Assembly: GCA_005406025.1 (NCBI GenBank)
Contig: BGZK01000159.1
Coordinates: forward strand, 434,001-498,000
DNA from: Eumeta japonica
Lineage: Eukaryota > Arthropoda > Insecta > Lepidoptera > Psychidae
DNA: 64,000 nucleotides
Reading direction: 5' to 3'
Below the pieces are notes generated by a model. That model was given only the letters and a program-made list of their open reading frames with translations. It did no database searches and was not told where the DNA came from. Shown here piece after piece: positions 13,215 to 26,155 of this stretch. A program made the position numbers and the translations under genes. Within the stretch, counting starts at the first letter, position 1. Each line of letters opens with the position of its first letter.

Positions 13215-13827
13215 GTCAAATTTGGGTTTCATCAGGAACTGAATATGGAGCGAATTTCTTTGGTTCGTCTTTCCTAGGACGTTTGCATTTAAAAAAGGCA
13301 ACTTTAGAGAATCAAAGCCGTGGCAAAAAGCCAAATAGAATCTAGTCTAACCCCTAATTCATAAAAACCACACTCCAAAACAAATATCATTTTTGTAATC
13401 AACATCGCAAAAAATTTCAATAACGATTATAGATTACCCATATCGATTTTAAGATGCATTTTTATTCCCTAAGGGGTTGATTTAAAAAATTTTGAAATAC
13501 GCATTCAATTAATTACATGCTTTTAGGAATACTTTTACGAAGTTTCTTGTCAAAATATCGATTTTATATTGAAATTTTCGAACCCCATTTTACTTCTCTA
13601 TGAGTTAAATTTCAGGTAACCATTCCTTGTTTTCTTCATTAACAGAATATCTGAGCAAAATTTCAACTTTCTAGGTTTGAGTTTGCAATGGGCATTAGTG
13701 AGTCAGTGAGCCAGTCTGTCAGTCTGTCAGTCTGTCAGTACCTTTCTTTTTATATATATCGATCAAAATTATATTTTATACTTTATGACTATCAAAATTT
13801 TGAGCCTGTACCGTTGAAACAAAATCT

Positions 13828-13887
13828 TTAGAGTGAGACCTATGACAGACTTACAGATGTGTACGTCTGTCATAGGTCTCACTCTAA
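13828..13887. repeat. Perfect 23-bp inverted repeat, 14-bp spacer
   Basis: The arm at 13828-13850 (beginning TTAGAGTGAGACC) is matched exactly by the reverse complement at 13865-13887 (ending GGTCTCACTCTAA). Confidence 0.95.
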
Positions 13888-15057
13888 TTCTAATCACTTA
13901 ATAGTTGTTTTTTCTCTATAGTTTCAATAATATGGATCGCACTACAACAATACCAGTAAGGCCTTTGCATATACTTCCTATTGAGAAATTCTTAGAAATA
14001 ATTCAAACTCAGAGAGAAATTCTCGATAATAATTTTTATTGAAGTATAATTATCGTCGCTGTTCAAAGGTATATTCTTGTGAAGTTTCGATACTTGATGT
14101 TAATTTTATATAATGCCTCCAACCGCTTGAAATATTGATGCTTTTGGCCTCTAAGAAATCTAATTTACAAAATCTACTTGAACTTTTCATCTTAATAAAT
14201 AATGGTTAAATTCAATGAAAAAAACGAATGCCTCCCTAGTTTCAGAGAGAATGGAATTTTTTTAAGACTTGCAAACCATTTAAATATTGCCGACAACTTT
14301 GAATACATATTTCTTTCGTATTTCAAAATTTTACAAAATATTATAAAAACGATAAGTCTTCATTTTCGCGAAAATGTTATATCTGTAATACAGTGTGTCG
14401 ATCCATATGTAGCCGCGAATAAATCCTGCGCCTCATAGCGCCTCAACTGCGACACCTTTGAAATTATTTAGGATTTACTTAAATTTACCCGTTGCTAAGA
14501 TATACGCAGGTTGAGAAGACACCAACTTCTACATAACTCGGACGATTCTCTCAGATATGACTCCAACCAGACGTAGCTGACTCGGTCTCAGACATACATC
14601 AAAACTATAGAAGTATGAACATATTATGTAAAAAAAATAATAAAGTAAGCTTTCATTCTAAGATTCCCTAAAAGGAAAGTTACATCGCTTTTCGTTCGAG
14701 ACGAGACGTAAAAATCGCTCCAGCAAACATCGCCAGAAATCACTTCATGTCTAGTCACCGTTCAACTGTGAGAAAATAAGTGGCGCCGGCTAAGACCGAT
14801 AGTACTTTACGACACGAGCTCTGTAAAGCTGCGATATGTTATATTTCTCTAGTCTACACGATCTGTATGGAAAGTCTTTCTTTACTTTCATTTATTTATT
14901 TTTCATTAAATGCCTAGTAACGAATTAATTTTATATTTTAATCAGTACCTATTTAAAAAAAATGTTTACGTTGTATATTAATATCGCTTATAACTTACTA
15001 ATTAAAAAAGACTCAACTGACAAAAGTGAATATTATCGTTTTATAGCGTTATCGAGA

Positions 15058-15365
15058 GATAAACTAGCATGCGAGCCACCAAAGTATAGGTGGTCACCGT
15101 CGCTCATGGGCACTCGCGACTTCCGAGGAGTCGCCAGTGCGTTGCCAACCTTTTAGGTAAGAATAAGATATCTAATAGAGGAAGGAGTGGGCTGATGGAG
15201 AGAGGTTGTGGGATGATGGAGGGAGAGTGGGCCACCGAAACTTTCACTCATTGGACGAAAGGCAACAACGGAAACTATTACTTTGCGCCTGTATTCTATG
15301 AGAGTGTGCTATTGCACCACTCTAGCCGGCCCTTTTTCGTGCTGCATCCAAGTTCACCATAGCGT
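15058..15365 (-). mobile_element. Lepidopteran LINE/SINE 3'-tail copy
   Basis: GGTGGTCACCGTCGCTCATG, GGCACTCGCGACTTCCGAGG and AGTCGCCAGTGCGTTGCC are followed by a GGGCTGATGGAGAGAGG stretch and CCACCGAAACTTTCACTCA. The whole string aligns by eye with 50,728-51,010, and its core with 46,076-46,190 and, inverted, 33,055-33,200. Open frames here are accidental. Confidence 0.75.
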
Positions 15366-15399
15366 GGCTGTACCACAATGGATAATAAGTCTTGAATCA

Positions 15400-17980
15400 A
15401 ATCTATTTTTTTATCTTATTTTATTATATTATATCAAATCTATTTAAATTAAATGTATATATAAAATCAAATATGTTCCAAACAATGTTACCGTTTTTTG
15501 TTTTTTTTAATTATGTGACAATACAAAGACTGCCCATAGATTAAAGCTCAACATTCTCATTATTATTTTTCTTAATCCATGACTAACCTGTTAAAAATTT
15601 TCTCGTAAACATAAATTTGAATTACGTGAGCGACTGACTTCTGAGAACTTCAAATAACTACAGCGATTCTTTAAACCTAAAAGCGGCGCAACGAATCCTC
15701 CAAAGAATTAGGCCCTGAATGACTTTTCACGAGCATAACAAAAGGTGAGATAAGATCAAGGGAGGGCGAGCCGAGGAGGCCGAGTCATTGTTCCCTCTTA
15801 GATTTACTGGCACGTGACTCCACCTGTTAACATCCCCGGCTTCCGATATAAGCGCTTTTATTTTCCCATCTTTTGTGTCGCTGTACTCCGCTGAGGGTTT
15901 AAAATGGAGCTTTCTGTAATGCTACCATATTTGATTCTTAATTCTCCTCAACAAATGAAGAATATTTTTATATTATACACAGCCTAATATTGTAGTTTTG
16001 CTATGTACGGATATAGGTTGGACAAAGATAACTGTATACACTACTGATTAATGCAAAAATAGTAATGAGTCCACAAAAAAAATTGATAAGACCTTATAAT
16101 AATGTCTGGTATATTGTGTATTTACACAACAGAAAGCGGAAAAATATTTATTTTATAACATGACGAAGGTAAAAATTATCCCAGCCGGCGACGATTTCTG
16201 CTACTTGATAATTCCTACTTTTCACGATTTTGATGATCGATCTCGATCACGATGCCGGTTCTGCTTGTAACCCATCAAACTATATTAAGATTTTTGTTGT
16301 CATCATACTCTAGAAGCCCAACTTCTTTAATCTTTTTTTCAGTTTGAAGGGCCGTTCGCATTGTGTTTTAGCTGTTCACAGACCGTCAACACTCGGTGCC
16401 ATCGACGAGACGACAAAATCCGGGATAGAGAGTTTAATTTGTTTCTTGAAGCACGGTAAATATAAGTCGGCTTCACTTGCATAAACTACTCTCCCGCCTT
16501 GTTACATATTTTGACTCGTTCTTACCGCCATATCGCTTACTGTCTAAAATGGGCCGTTTTTATAATATTATTTATTTTACATTGCCGTATTTTCTGAAGT
16601 ATTACAGAAGTATGTTAGTTTTGAAATATTAGAAAGGAAAGTAGATTTAATCCCGATTATCACAGCACGGATAAACTCTATTAAAAAAAAAAACATTATA
16701 AAGCACACGGATTCATTTTCTATTCATGCCATTATTGACGCTCTTTGTATCCAGTATAAGGATAATGATAAGATATTTATGTTTTCTTAATGTATACATA
16801 TTTGTAGCAACATTTGAGCGACCCTATAATCTGCCTTAGTTTGCCATAAAACAAATATCATACTCCTATTTTTGTACTATCGTGTTTTGGTTCTTCATGA
16901 ATAAATTATCGAGAAATCTATTATTGAGAAGAATAAAGTAAACCCGTGTTTCTGTTGCTGGTACTTTCAAAGCATTCTGCTTTTGTGCATATAGTAAACA
17001 TATTAAACCCTCACAATTCACATGCGAAAAAGAAGTGCAACGAAATATTAGCCATAAAAGCGGGAGAAAATCATGAGGCACGAAATAAAAATTTGAGCGT
17101 GAACAATGTGGCGAAGCTTTAAGAAATGAATTAAAGCAACTGGCAAGAAGTGTAAGAAGAAGGGTAAAAAGGATATGAAGTGGGTAAGAAGCCCGTTGAA
17201 GATGCGAGAAGGTCTGAGGTGCAGAGGTTATTCAGTTCGCTGCTCGAGCCTCAGTGACTACGTCATGCCTGCTTTTAATCGACAACCCTAGAAGAAGGGT
17301 CATGTTTTTTCGAGTTTACGTATGTATGTCTTCTTTGACATGCGCTGTGACTTAAACATTCGCAGGTGTTGTCTTTAGGTTTATTTTGATTGTGACATAG
17401 GGTATTTAATACCTAAATATGGCGTTAGCAAAACAAAAAAGAAAGGCGAAATGAAAAAGTATTATTGCCTCAAACGCAGATTTAGAGAACTCCCTTTCCC
17501 GATACATTCCTCCGAGAGGTAACACCAAGCATTATGCACCTTCAGTCGCTCAATAAATTTTCAAGCCACATGGTTTTTAACTGCCGCCGTCGTCACTAAG
17601 AAAACTTGTAGCCACACTTGTGCCTGCATAAATTTTCTTTGGATGCGCTCTTGTTTTTAGACGTTCGTAAGTATGAGGTTTTGATTACACCACTGCTGAC
17701 ACTACGATAACCCTCTCATAATCTCTTTATTTCAGATGCGGAGTTTAGGCCTAAGTCCACCACGCTGGCTTAGTGCGCCTCGGGATTGTTGACGACCATC
17801 GTCACCGACGCGACTACAACGACCGCGACCGAGGGCTTAACATGGTATCCAAAGCTCAGAGCGTATTTAATTTGGTTTAATGTGATTTTAGTTAGAACTC
17901 ATTGGTCAATTCGACAGTCGACAGTATCGAACCCTGTATGTTCAGGTTCGAAGCCACCGTACGCAAGCCTTCACTAATTT
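15400..17980. other. Unannotated DNA with a GC-balanced island
   Basis: 15690-15900 (GGGAGGGCGAGCCGAGGAGG, GCACGTGACTCCACCTG) could be conserved noncoding sequence. 16185-16270 carries a GATCGATCTCGATCACGATG array remnant. 17725-17790 (GGCCTAAGTCCACCACGCTG) resembles another common lepidopteran repeat. No gene is supported. Confidence 0.4.
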
Positions 17981-17988
17981 TGTAATTG

Positions 17989-18033
17989 AATTTTTTTAAG
18001 AATGCAATTTCAATTGCATTCTTAAAAAAAATT
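17989..18033. repeat. Near-perfect 20-bp inverted repeat, 4-bp spacer
   Basis: AATTTTTTTAAGAATGCAAT at 17989-18008, spacer TTCA, and its reverse complement at 18013-18033 with one extra A in the A run. Confidence 0.93.
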
Positions 18034-18039
18034 ACTTAC

Positions 18040-19810
18040 TGAATAGTATTGCTGTTTCTGCAGCAATTATCTGTAAATCTTTTAAGTCGTTACAATTACA
18101 TATTCTTCGAGATGCGTCAGAGCGCATACGTTCATGCAAGCGTTAACGGTAGCGAAAATGAATTTATTGGAGACCAAAAATCGAATGGCTCACCTTATAC
18201 TTACGGCTGTGCCAAGATTGGGGTTGCCTGCTACTCTTCTGGCTTTACGAGTAAGTTATTAAACTCTTTTCGGGCTAAAACGGACGATGTGTTGCAGGAA
18301 GTCGGAAGTTTCGTTTGGCGACGCGTTCCAAGTGATAAAATCTTAAACATTCCATATCTCATAATATATATATATATATATTCAGATATGGAATATATAT
18401 ACTTATTTAAACCGCAATATGATTATAAAGAGATAACAAAAATAAAATATCATAGAATGATAATTTTTTTTACTCACAGTATAAGATGTCGTCAGCTAGG
18501 TGTTTATAAAAGTATGTACTAAAAATTATCAATCATTTTTATCTCCAATGTATATATTTTGCGATTGATTGTCGTTCAAACTCTTTGATTTTATGTGATC
18601 TCCCCTATTATTTTCGAATAATTTATTCTAAAAATCTAAAAAAAATGTTAGTAATAGAGCCTTAAAAATAAATTTAAACAAAATTATTTCGAACAAAATC
18701 TGTCGATAAGTTTTTTAAATAGTTAACAATTACCTGTATTAATATTTTAATCACCGGTCGATATGAGAATGCATTTGCATTTTACTAGTAGATAAGGTGA
18801 CTTCTATCCTAAAATTTTGTATCCATACCATTTAAGATTAAATATTTCACATTTATGAGGTGTGCGACATCTGTTTGACTTAAACTTATGCGATAGCAAA
18901 GTTCACGTATTCCTTTCGTTAGTACGAAACCATGCACGTGAGTATCCAACTCCTACCTTGTTGGGTTTCCCTAATCCATTGGAGGCCCGTAGGTTCGGTA
19001 GTTCAGGCCCAATCTGACTGTCTGGCCTGACTAACAATTATTAGTATTTTTAAAAAAATGAAAAATAATTTCAATATGCGCTAAATTTAATTATTCCGAA
19101 GTATCAAGACAAGTCGTATTGAAACTATAGATTATTATTGAATATTTTTTAAGTAACAAAATCCAGAGATGAAATTAAATGGTCATTTGGGCGATAATAA
19201 TTTAGAGCGTGTTCGAGGTTGTTATGCTTTTGTTTTTCTATGTTATAAAACATCCTATAATTTTACGATTCAATTGCGTTTTACGAAATAATTATGGCGT
19301 TCTTAATATAGAAAATTAATATGTGCCAGTGATTTTCATTAGGGAAATTTATCGTTTCGCCGGTGGGTAAAGAAAAATAGCTAAGACCCGTTGTCATTAA
19401 TGCGTGGGATGTTGCAGTATGACGGATGAAATAGTGACCCATTTGCTGATAATTTTGACGTGGAAGCATTTCCTCTCTGGCGATTTTCTTTTTCGAAGCA
19501 CAGAAATCGACAATGCGCTTTTATTCATGCCATTCACCAACGCCGAGGATATTGGCTTGTGAAAGGATTAGTTATTATTTAAGTCTGCTTTGCGTTATAC
19601 TTATCCTTGAAGAACTTGAAGAGTAATAATGTTAATCATTACGATGAAACTGGCTATATTTTGTATTAACGAACGAGAAGTTTTCGAAAGAAAAATCTTG
19701 ACTTCCTCTCTATATATCTGCGATTAAAGATTGAAAAATTATTTTACTCATAGAAAGCTGCACTATCCTGGAGTAAAACAAACCAAATTTTATTTCGATA
19801 CTACTTATAC
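18040..19810. other. AT-rich DNA, no supported gene
   Basis: A 157-codon open frame lies at 18049-18522 but runs through a TATATA tract and has no domain character. 18900-19020 is GC-balanced (GGTTTCCCTAATCC, GGAGGCCCGTAGGTTCGGTA). Nothing else is recognised. Confidence 0.4.
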
Positions 19811-19814
19811 TTGC

Positions 19815-20045
19815 TACGTCTTCGTCCAAATCAGGACTGTAGTCGGTAGCAGAATCGAAATTGCGCACAAAGCGAGAAATACACATGAGAATTTAAACCG
19901 GGACCGAAATCGAGAATAGGATAAAAGTCAAAATCGAGTGCGAGATCAAAATTAGAATCAAGAGCGTGACCGGAATCAGAATGAGAAGCAGCGACGAGGT
20001 CAAAGTTTAAAAAACGGGGCCGCGATTGGAAATGGAATCAGATTA
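19815..20045 (+). repeat. Degenerate GAACCGAAATCGAGA-type array
   Basis: The lead TTCGTCCAAATCAGGACTGT is followed by repeated words such as CGAAATCGAGAATAGG, GTGCGAGATCAAAATTAG and GCGTGACCGGAATCAG. The same lead (TTCATCCAAATCGGAACTGT) starts the array at 59,460, so both are copies of one element. Confidence 0.65.
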
Positions 20046-22200
20046 TATAATACTTACATTTATTATTCCTTTGATTCTTTATTTAATAATTACATACAAG
20101 CCACAGTTATGTAAAGGATCAAAGAAAATGCGCATTTAGTCCATTGGACTAACTTTAATTGGTATTTATAGAGCAAATTAAACATAACATTTAGGTGAGA
20201 ACTAGAGACGATAGTGCATTACGTTATATAAAGGCATCGTTTAATTTCGATAAACATAAAGCTATCTTTAAATCGCTAATTATCGGCCGCCTACATGATT
20301 CCGGACTTACTTTATTTAATAAGAAACGAATTTCTTGTCGCCTGGATTTTTAAAATTATATCTGCGATTTAATACCAATCGTAAACGCAAAATACGTACA
20401 CGGCTTGCCTTATTTTAGTGAGCACAGCGATTGATACTTTCATACTGAAAGAGCCAAATTTAAAACTCTTAAGAAAAGTACGTGAATAATTTGAATGTAA
20501 TAGCGACAGGCAAAAGAATTTTTTTACCAGCTATCTACATCTCAGTGTACATGTATGTATATAATGTATGTACGTACATCAAACGAGGGAAACGACGTTT
20601 AAAAATAACACCTGTTTTGACGTGTTTCCTTATTGCCCGCCCCGCCGCCCCCCGGCCGCCCTTCCCGCCCCACGCACACCACAAGAGCTTTCACCTAAAT
20701 TAAATAACTCGATTCGATGAAAGCTTTTAATGTCGTATGACCCGACACCGGCGTTGGCTGCGTATGCTCGCTCAAACGCATTGAAAACATATCCGTTTTT
20801 TACAACTTTTTCAAAAAGATAAGCTTGAAATTTTTTGGATAATAAAATCATATATTATCAAAATGTTAAATTAGAGAAAATGTATTTTTTTCTCATATCT
20901 ATATTATCCTACTAACATGATTGTGGAACTGTATTTTTGGGTTCGTCGATCGATCGATGTAATTTTTTTGTATTTAGGTAAATTCATTTTGAAACTATTC
21001 ACGACGCATGCACCAAGTCACTGTGTTTGTTCTTGCATACAGTTTATATTCCAGTGCCCATTCCTTCCCATACTACCCTTCGCGCGTCACTCCGATATCG
21101 CGACTTGAGCGATATCGGTCATCCGCACCGGACGCACACACGTCCGCTCCATCTAACTTAATAAATATTCCGATTTGCCGGTGAGAACCTGGAAGGAGCG
21201 AGGCGTTGCTTTACTCCGGGGCCTACAGGTACGTGCAATTTTATTCCTCGGGACGATCTCCTGCATTGTGCTCCATGATCGTTCCGAATTATGTTATCTG
21301 AATTGTATGTTGAATTCATCAGTGTACTTGGCCGCATATACAGCCCACTTAAGTAATATATTCGCAAAAAAAAAGGGAGTGGTGAATATCATAATTCCTA
21401 ACGCGCCATCTCACCCTTACAAGACAAATTATTTGCCACTCCACGCGGTTTCTGCAGTATAGTAATAATTAATAAATCTATAATTCAAAAGAACAAACTA
21501 ATTTAATTTAATTTAAAAAGAATAAAAATTTATTTAACGGATTGTTTTAGTGTTACAATGATGTCTAAGATTCTTCTTAACTGGTAAAATAGAAATTTCA
21601 GTAGTATGGGTGAAATACTGAACTGCATAATGGATATAATAAATGATAGAAGTTGGCCTCTATCATTTATCCTATTGGAACAGGATCAAAATTTGAATTA
21701 AAACTGGGATCAAGAAATTGAGAGCGGGTCAGTATCCCGATTGAGAGGAAAACCAGTGTTAGGAATACAACAAAAGACTCGAATCGGATCCAAGTGGGGA
21801 ACCAGAATTGAAATCGAGAACGAGACTGGGATTAAAGTTAAGAACGAAAATGAAAATAAACAGTGGAATCATAATTAAATTCTGTCAAAGAACCGAGATC
21901 AAAATCATAATTGATAAAGTAATAGTTTGATATAAAACGCGAAAAAGTTTAGGTACATCTAAACAGACAGAGTCATGAGCGAAAGTTAGTTCTACATTAT
22001 GCATTATCATTTAACGCTGTGGTGAATTTAATCGCATGAGAAGATTAGTCTACAAAATTGTAATTAGCCATGTTTCGAGTTTGGCTGCAAAAGCTTTCTC
22101 TAATCCGTAGCATATTCAAACACCTACCTTTAACGTGACATCACTAGACTTATCATATTTTTCTGAAATTAACAAAATTAATAATAATAATATAAACTAT
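20046..22200. other. Unannotated DNA with a C-rich tract, a GC-balanced island and another GATC-type array
   Basis: 20636-20680 is strongly C-rich (CCGCCCCGCCGCCCCCCGGC). 21040-21330 is GC-balanced and contains a donor-like CTACAG|GTACGTG at 21230 but no supportable exon. 21685-21910 holds GAATCGGATCCAAGTGGG and GAAATCGAGAACGAGAC words of the dispersed array family. Confidence 0.45.
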
Positions 22201-22203
22201 ATC

Positions 22204-22760
22204 CTATTTCCCAGAAGGATAGGTACAGACTATGGATTTCCATATGGTACGATCTTTATATATTTCTCTTGCTTCACTGACATCCGTCAATCTTTTCATG
22301 CAAGTTCGTCGGTTTCGGGTTCTTAAATTTTGGCCCCTTTTTAATATGCCACTAATATGGTATGCATAGGATTTTCTAGGGCAACCCTTGCCGGCCTTTC
22401 CATCACACACATTCGCTCTATTTTGTTTTGTCAGTCTACTTTCATTCATCCTTTCCAGATGACCAAACCACCGCAACATACCTCTTTCTACTCTACATCG
22501 TCCTTCAAACCACACCGCTCTCTAGCTTCTTTTCGAGACACTCCGCATATACTACGCAGCGATCGCATCACCACTGCATTAATCCTACTTTTATTTCTCT
22601 TTTGCCATACTCAGCTTTCGCTATCATACATAAGCGTAGGGATTAAGATCCCATTAATGATAGCCAAGCGGGCTCTTCGTAGGACACTTTTACTATTCAT
22701 AATAGCTGACAAGTCCCCATTCACTTTATTTTCCGCATTCACTCACCTGTCACAAAATTA
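22204..22760 (-). pseudogene. Non-LTR retrotransposon reverse-transcriptase tail, fossil 1
   Basis: The minus-strand frame 22515-22204 reads RGMLRWFGHLERMNESRLTK, later NRRTCMKRLTDVSEAREIYK and WKSIVCTYPSGK. This is the C-terminal region after the RT domain of insect non-LTR elements (WFGHLERM, NRRxCM, AYPSG motifs). Further upstream on the same strand GILIPTLMY and RSLRSICGVSRKEARE are readable across frameshifts up to about 22760. The catalytic RT core is absent: 5'-truncated and dead. Confidence 0.85.
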
Positions 22761-22769
22761 ACAAAAAAT

Positions 22770-24550
22770 TACTTAATTTTTTCATATTATGCTATTTATA
22801 GGATAAAAATAATATTACTTTTTATATACGCAAAAATAATAAAGAAGTTTGGCAAATATTTTTTAATTCACGTAATATAAAAGAACTGGTTAATTTTGGA
22901 CTCGGTGTCAACTAAATGTTTGTCAGACGCGTGAGGGCAAATAAAATGCACACTCCTGTTTAAGCTTTTAATATTGCACGCCTCATAAGCGGAGCGCATA
23001 AGGTAGTGCTCTACTCTCGCCTTACGAAAAACGAGTGAATTTTTGAACTTTAAATGTCTTTATTTATTAAATGTTGCACTTGTAAAATAATGTATGCACT
23101 CAAACGGCAAGAATAATCACTGATTTTAATATCTGTAATATCTTCAAAACACATTTTGTTATAGAACATATTTTAAAAACTTTTTAAAAATTTTTTTCGT
23201 GGACGTCAGTGTGTCTGTATGTGCGGATCCTGTATGTGGTCACGATAACGAATGAAATACTTCACTAATCGAGTGTTTTTTTTTTCATTCGCTTTAGTTA
23301 TGCATCTGAATAGAATCCTATCGAATTTCACTGTCTAATTCGGTGTAGTTTAATTGATATTTAATAAACAAAATTTTGACGAGTCTTTTAGTACAACTAT
23401 TTTATTTTTATTAAATCTTAATCTAGAGAACATAATTTCTTATGTTCTCTAGATTAGCGTGACTGTCTTTTTTATTCTCAATGCTTAATTAAAAATTTTG
23501 ACACCACGGTAAGTATTTTTTTTTTATTTATTTCAATTTAAAAAAAATGACGATTACGTAGAAATTTAGATTTTACCAAAATTTGTTAATATATAGAATT
23601 TAGAGTATTGAACAATGCATACCAAGTAATTTGTTATTGTCGTGGTTCATTTATTATTGTCGTGGCAATGACACAATCGTAAAGTTTCGTATTCATATGC
23701 TTTTCGATTTAAGGGATATATGTGTTAGGATGTTGTTTTTCATTAGTTTTTGTGTTAATCAGAAAACTTTCCTTTGGTCACCACAAAGCGATCGATACAA
23801 TTTCTTTTTCTTCACGTCACTTTGGCTGGCACTGACTCCAAAAGCAACTAATATTGTAAATGTTTAAGTAATGTATAATATTTCGTGTAACAATTCGTGT
23901 TTCTTATGTAGCTTGATAATGTATATTATGTAGAAAGAAATGTAAGTATCATTAAATGTAATAACTATTAGCAAATTTACGTAGGTTTTCCAAGACTCTT
24001 TTTGTGAACATTATTTTATTTAGTGTTTGTTTACTATAGGATAGAGGTGTCATTATCCAACGGTTAACGATATTTCTCTGGACCAGGAATAATCAAAACC
24101 AGAATGGAGGAGAAAAAAATGACATTAAAGTTTGCACGAAAAAAAATAATCTAATTGTTCAATGTCTGAAAATGAATTTCCATGTTTTAGTGTTTACAAT
24201 GAATCACCTTTAAGGTGTCTTAAAATCGCCTTTAGGACATACAAGCCTCAGATGTGACATACGCTGAAAGTTATATTCTTTACTTATGCGCTGTAAGCCA
24301 CTTTCGGCTTCTAACAATGCTTTACAATTTACAAGACATCAACCAGATCTAATTGTCGCACGTGCTTATTAAGTCACGAAAACTCAAGGGATTCGAGTCA
24401 CTAATCTAGATTTGGAAGTTCATTTTTAGAATTACTAGCGGGCAGCCGTGAACAACATGGCTGATAGTTATACAATATTTTCTATGGTCTAGTAAACGAA
24501 CACTCTTATGGTTTATTTTAATGGATTTTCATTTATTTACGTTTTGTTAG
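22770..24550. other. AT-rich DNA, no supported gene
   Basis: Apart from one perfect inverted repeat (listed separately) and poly-T tracts, nothing is recognised. Short open frames lack domain character. Confidence 0.4.
23419..23456. repeat. Perfect 17-bp inverted repeat, 4-bp spacer
   Basis: TAATCTAGAGAACATAA at 23419-23435 is followed by spacer TTTC and its exact reverse complement at 23440-23456. Confidence 0.95.
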
Positions 24551-24554
24551 TAAA

Positions 24555-25070
24555 AAACGCCCACCTATTTCCCAGAAGGGTGGGCAGCGATCACAGATCA
24601 CCACGTCGTAAGATCTTTGCATGCCTCGCTTGCTTCACTGACATCCATGAATCGCAACATGCAGTCATCTATTTCGAGTGCTTAAAATTTGGCCCTTCTT
24701 AATACATCATCAATTTAATCTGTATGAGGCTTCTATGTATGAATGCTCCTCGTCGACCGTTATCAGACAAAGTCGCTCTATAGATCGCTCTTTTTATCAG
24801 TTTACCTTATTCACCCCTTTCAGATGAACGAACAACTTCAACATAACTTTTTATACTTTAGTTAGTAGAATTTTGAAACCACACTGTTTTCTGTCATCCC
24901 TATTCTTTTGTCTATATTTTAAAGAAAGATATATACTGCGAAAGAATCGTATGTACACTACATTGATTCTACTTTCACATTTCTTTTCCCATACTGAAAT
25001 TTAACCGCCTCTTATAAGCGTAGATATTAGAAGTTCATTATAGATATGTTTTGCATTTATTAATTTAACA
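24555..25070 (-). pseudogene. Non-LTR retrotransposon reverse-transcriptase tail, fossil 2
   Basis: The plus-strand text CCTATTTCCCAGAAGGGTGG and the following CTTCACTGACATCCATGA and TCAGATGAACGAACAAC parallel fossil 1 (CCTATTTCCCAGAAGGATAG, CTTCACTGACATCCGTCA) in order and spacing. It is more decayed, with no usable frame. It lies in the same orientation about 2.3 kb from fossil 1. Confidence 0.72.
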
Positions 25071-25443
25071 CTATATATGCAATATCTCTAGAAAACTAAA
25101 ATCCGTACTTTTAAAATGAAAAGCTTCGTGTCCATTTCATGGCTCATCCCAATGAATTAAACAAGCAAACTTTTCTATTGTTCAAATAGCAAAGACTATG
25201 AACTTTTAAAGACTATCCATAAAAATATACATATTCATTGCACGAGTATTTACATATGAACATATATGCTTTGCTATTTTCGTTTATGAACCATTCAGGC
25301 GCATTTTTCCTGTCAGTTTCATTTTCAACTAAATTTTGCATAGTAATGAATTGTTAAAATATGTAATGGGTTTAGATACATATTTTTATATAATGAATTT
25401 GTGGAACACATACATTTTTAAATTACACAGAGAATTTTGTATT

Positions 25444-25683
25444 CTATCTACAAATACTTAACTTATACGTCATATGTTTCACCCCATGTACGCTGTTAGA
25501 TTTTAGAGATTGGAAAGAATTTTTTAGAGATATGGTCATGATCTGGATGGCGTTACCGCAGCGTGAAGTGGTGATGCATATATGACATGGTAAATCATAA
25601 GTGATGGTCGCTGGCCAATGCTGGTCACGGGCGACGCCAGATCGTACGTCATACAAATCTAGAAGGCGGGGAGCATCACGCAT
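25444..25683 (-). other. Unrecognised 79-codon open frame of coding-like composition
   Basis: The frame begins MRDAPRLLDLYDVRSGVARD and contains QHWPATITYDLPCHICITTS. The DNA at 25540-25685 is more GC-balanced than its surroundings. I do not recognise the protein. A fragment of a mobile element is the likeliest explanation, but this is not shown by the sequence. Confidence 0.25.
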
Positions 25684-26084
25684 CTCGAGCAGTATACGTC
25701 CGACAGCTACTTACTGAGTAATTCATGCAGAACAGTGTTTTTAACAATCTTAGAACTGAAGTAATTATTTTATAACGTACTTTTATACGATTTACTGATT
25801 TTCATTTATCTATTGAAAATAAATCGCATTAAAAAATAAGACAATTGTTAGCACAGTTCGATAATTTTATTCAGAAATCACGTGGTCTTCAAGATAAAAA
25901 GTGAGGTTTACAATAACAAGTATAGCATGCCAAACACCAAGAGGACTTACAAAAGTCCGTCGGCAAACAGTAAAACATCTTCCCTGTTTTATACTAAACA
26001 TTGGACGATATTTTACTTCGTTCAATATCCAATGATAAACTTCGCTCGGGAAATTGTCAACAACTGAAACTGTATTAAAGTTGG

Positions 26085-26155
26085 CAGTGAGGAGCCGGAG
26101 AGGGGAGGAGGGCCGAAGGGGGGAGAGGCAAATGAGGAAGAGCGGGGAGGCTTAT
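26085..26155 (+). repeat. Polypurine (GA/GGA-rich) tract
   Basis: A nearly pure purine run includes GGAGAGGGGAGGAGGG and GAAGGGGGGAGAGG. It is surrounded by AT-rich DNA and has no gene nearby. Confidence 0.7.

Larger units (their letters stand above)
12600..15055. other. AT-rich DNA with repeat-family remnants
   Basis: 13040-13750 has the character of an interspersed element and ends in CAGTCTGTCAGTCTGTCAGT (13712-13739) and a TATATATA tract. Two perfect inverted repeats are listed separately. 14440-14830 is moderately GC-balanced without a gene. Confidence 0.4.

Noticed and set aside
15090..15362. 90-codon plus-strand frame
   Set aside because: It lies within a LINE/SINE tail copy that is repeated elsewhere without the frame.
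18049..18522. 157-codon plus-strand open frame
   Set aside because: It passes through a TATATA microsatellite and has no recognisable motif. It is probably chance and begins beside a palindrome.
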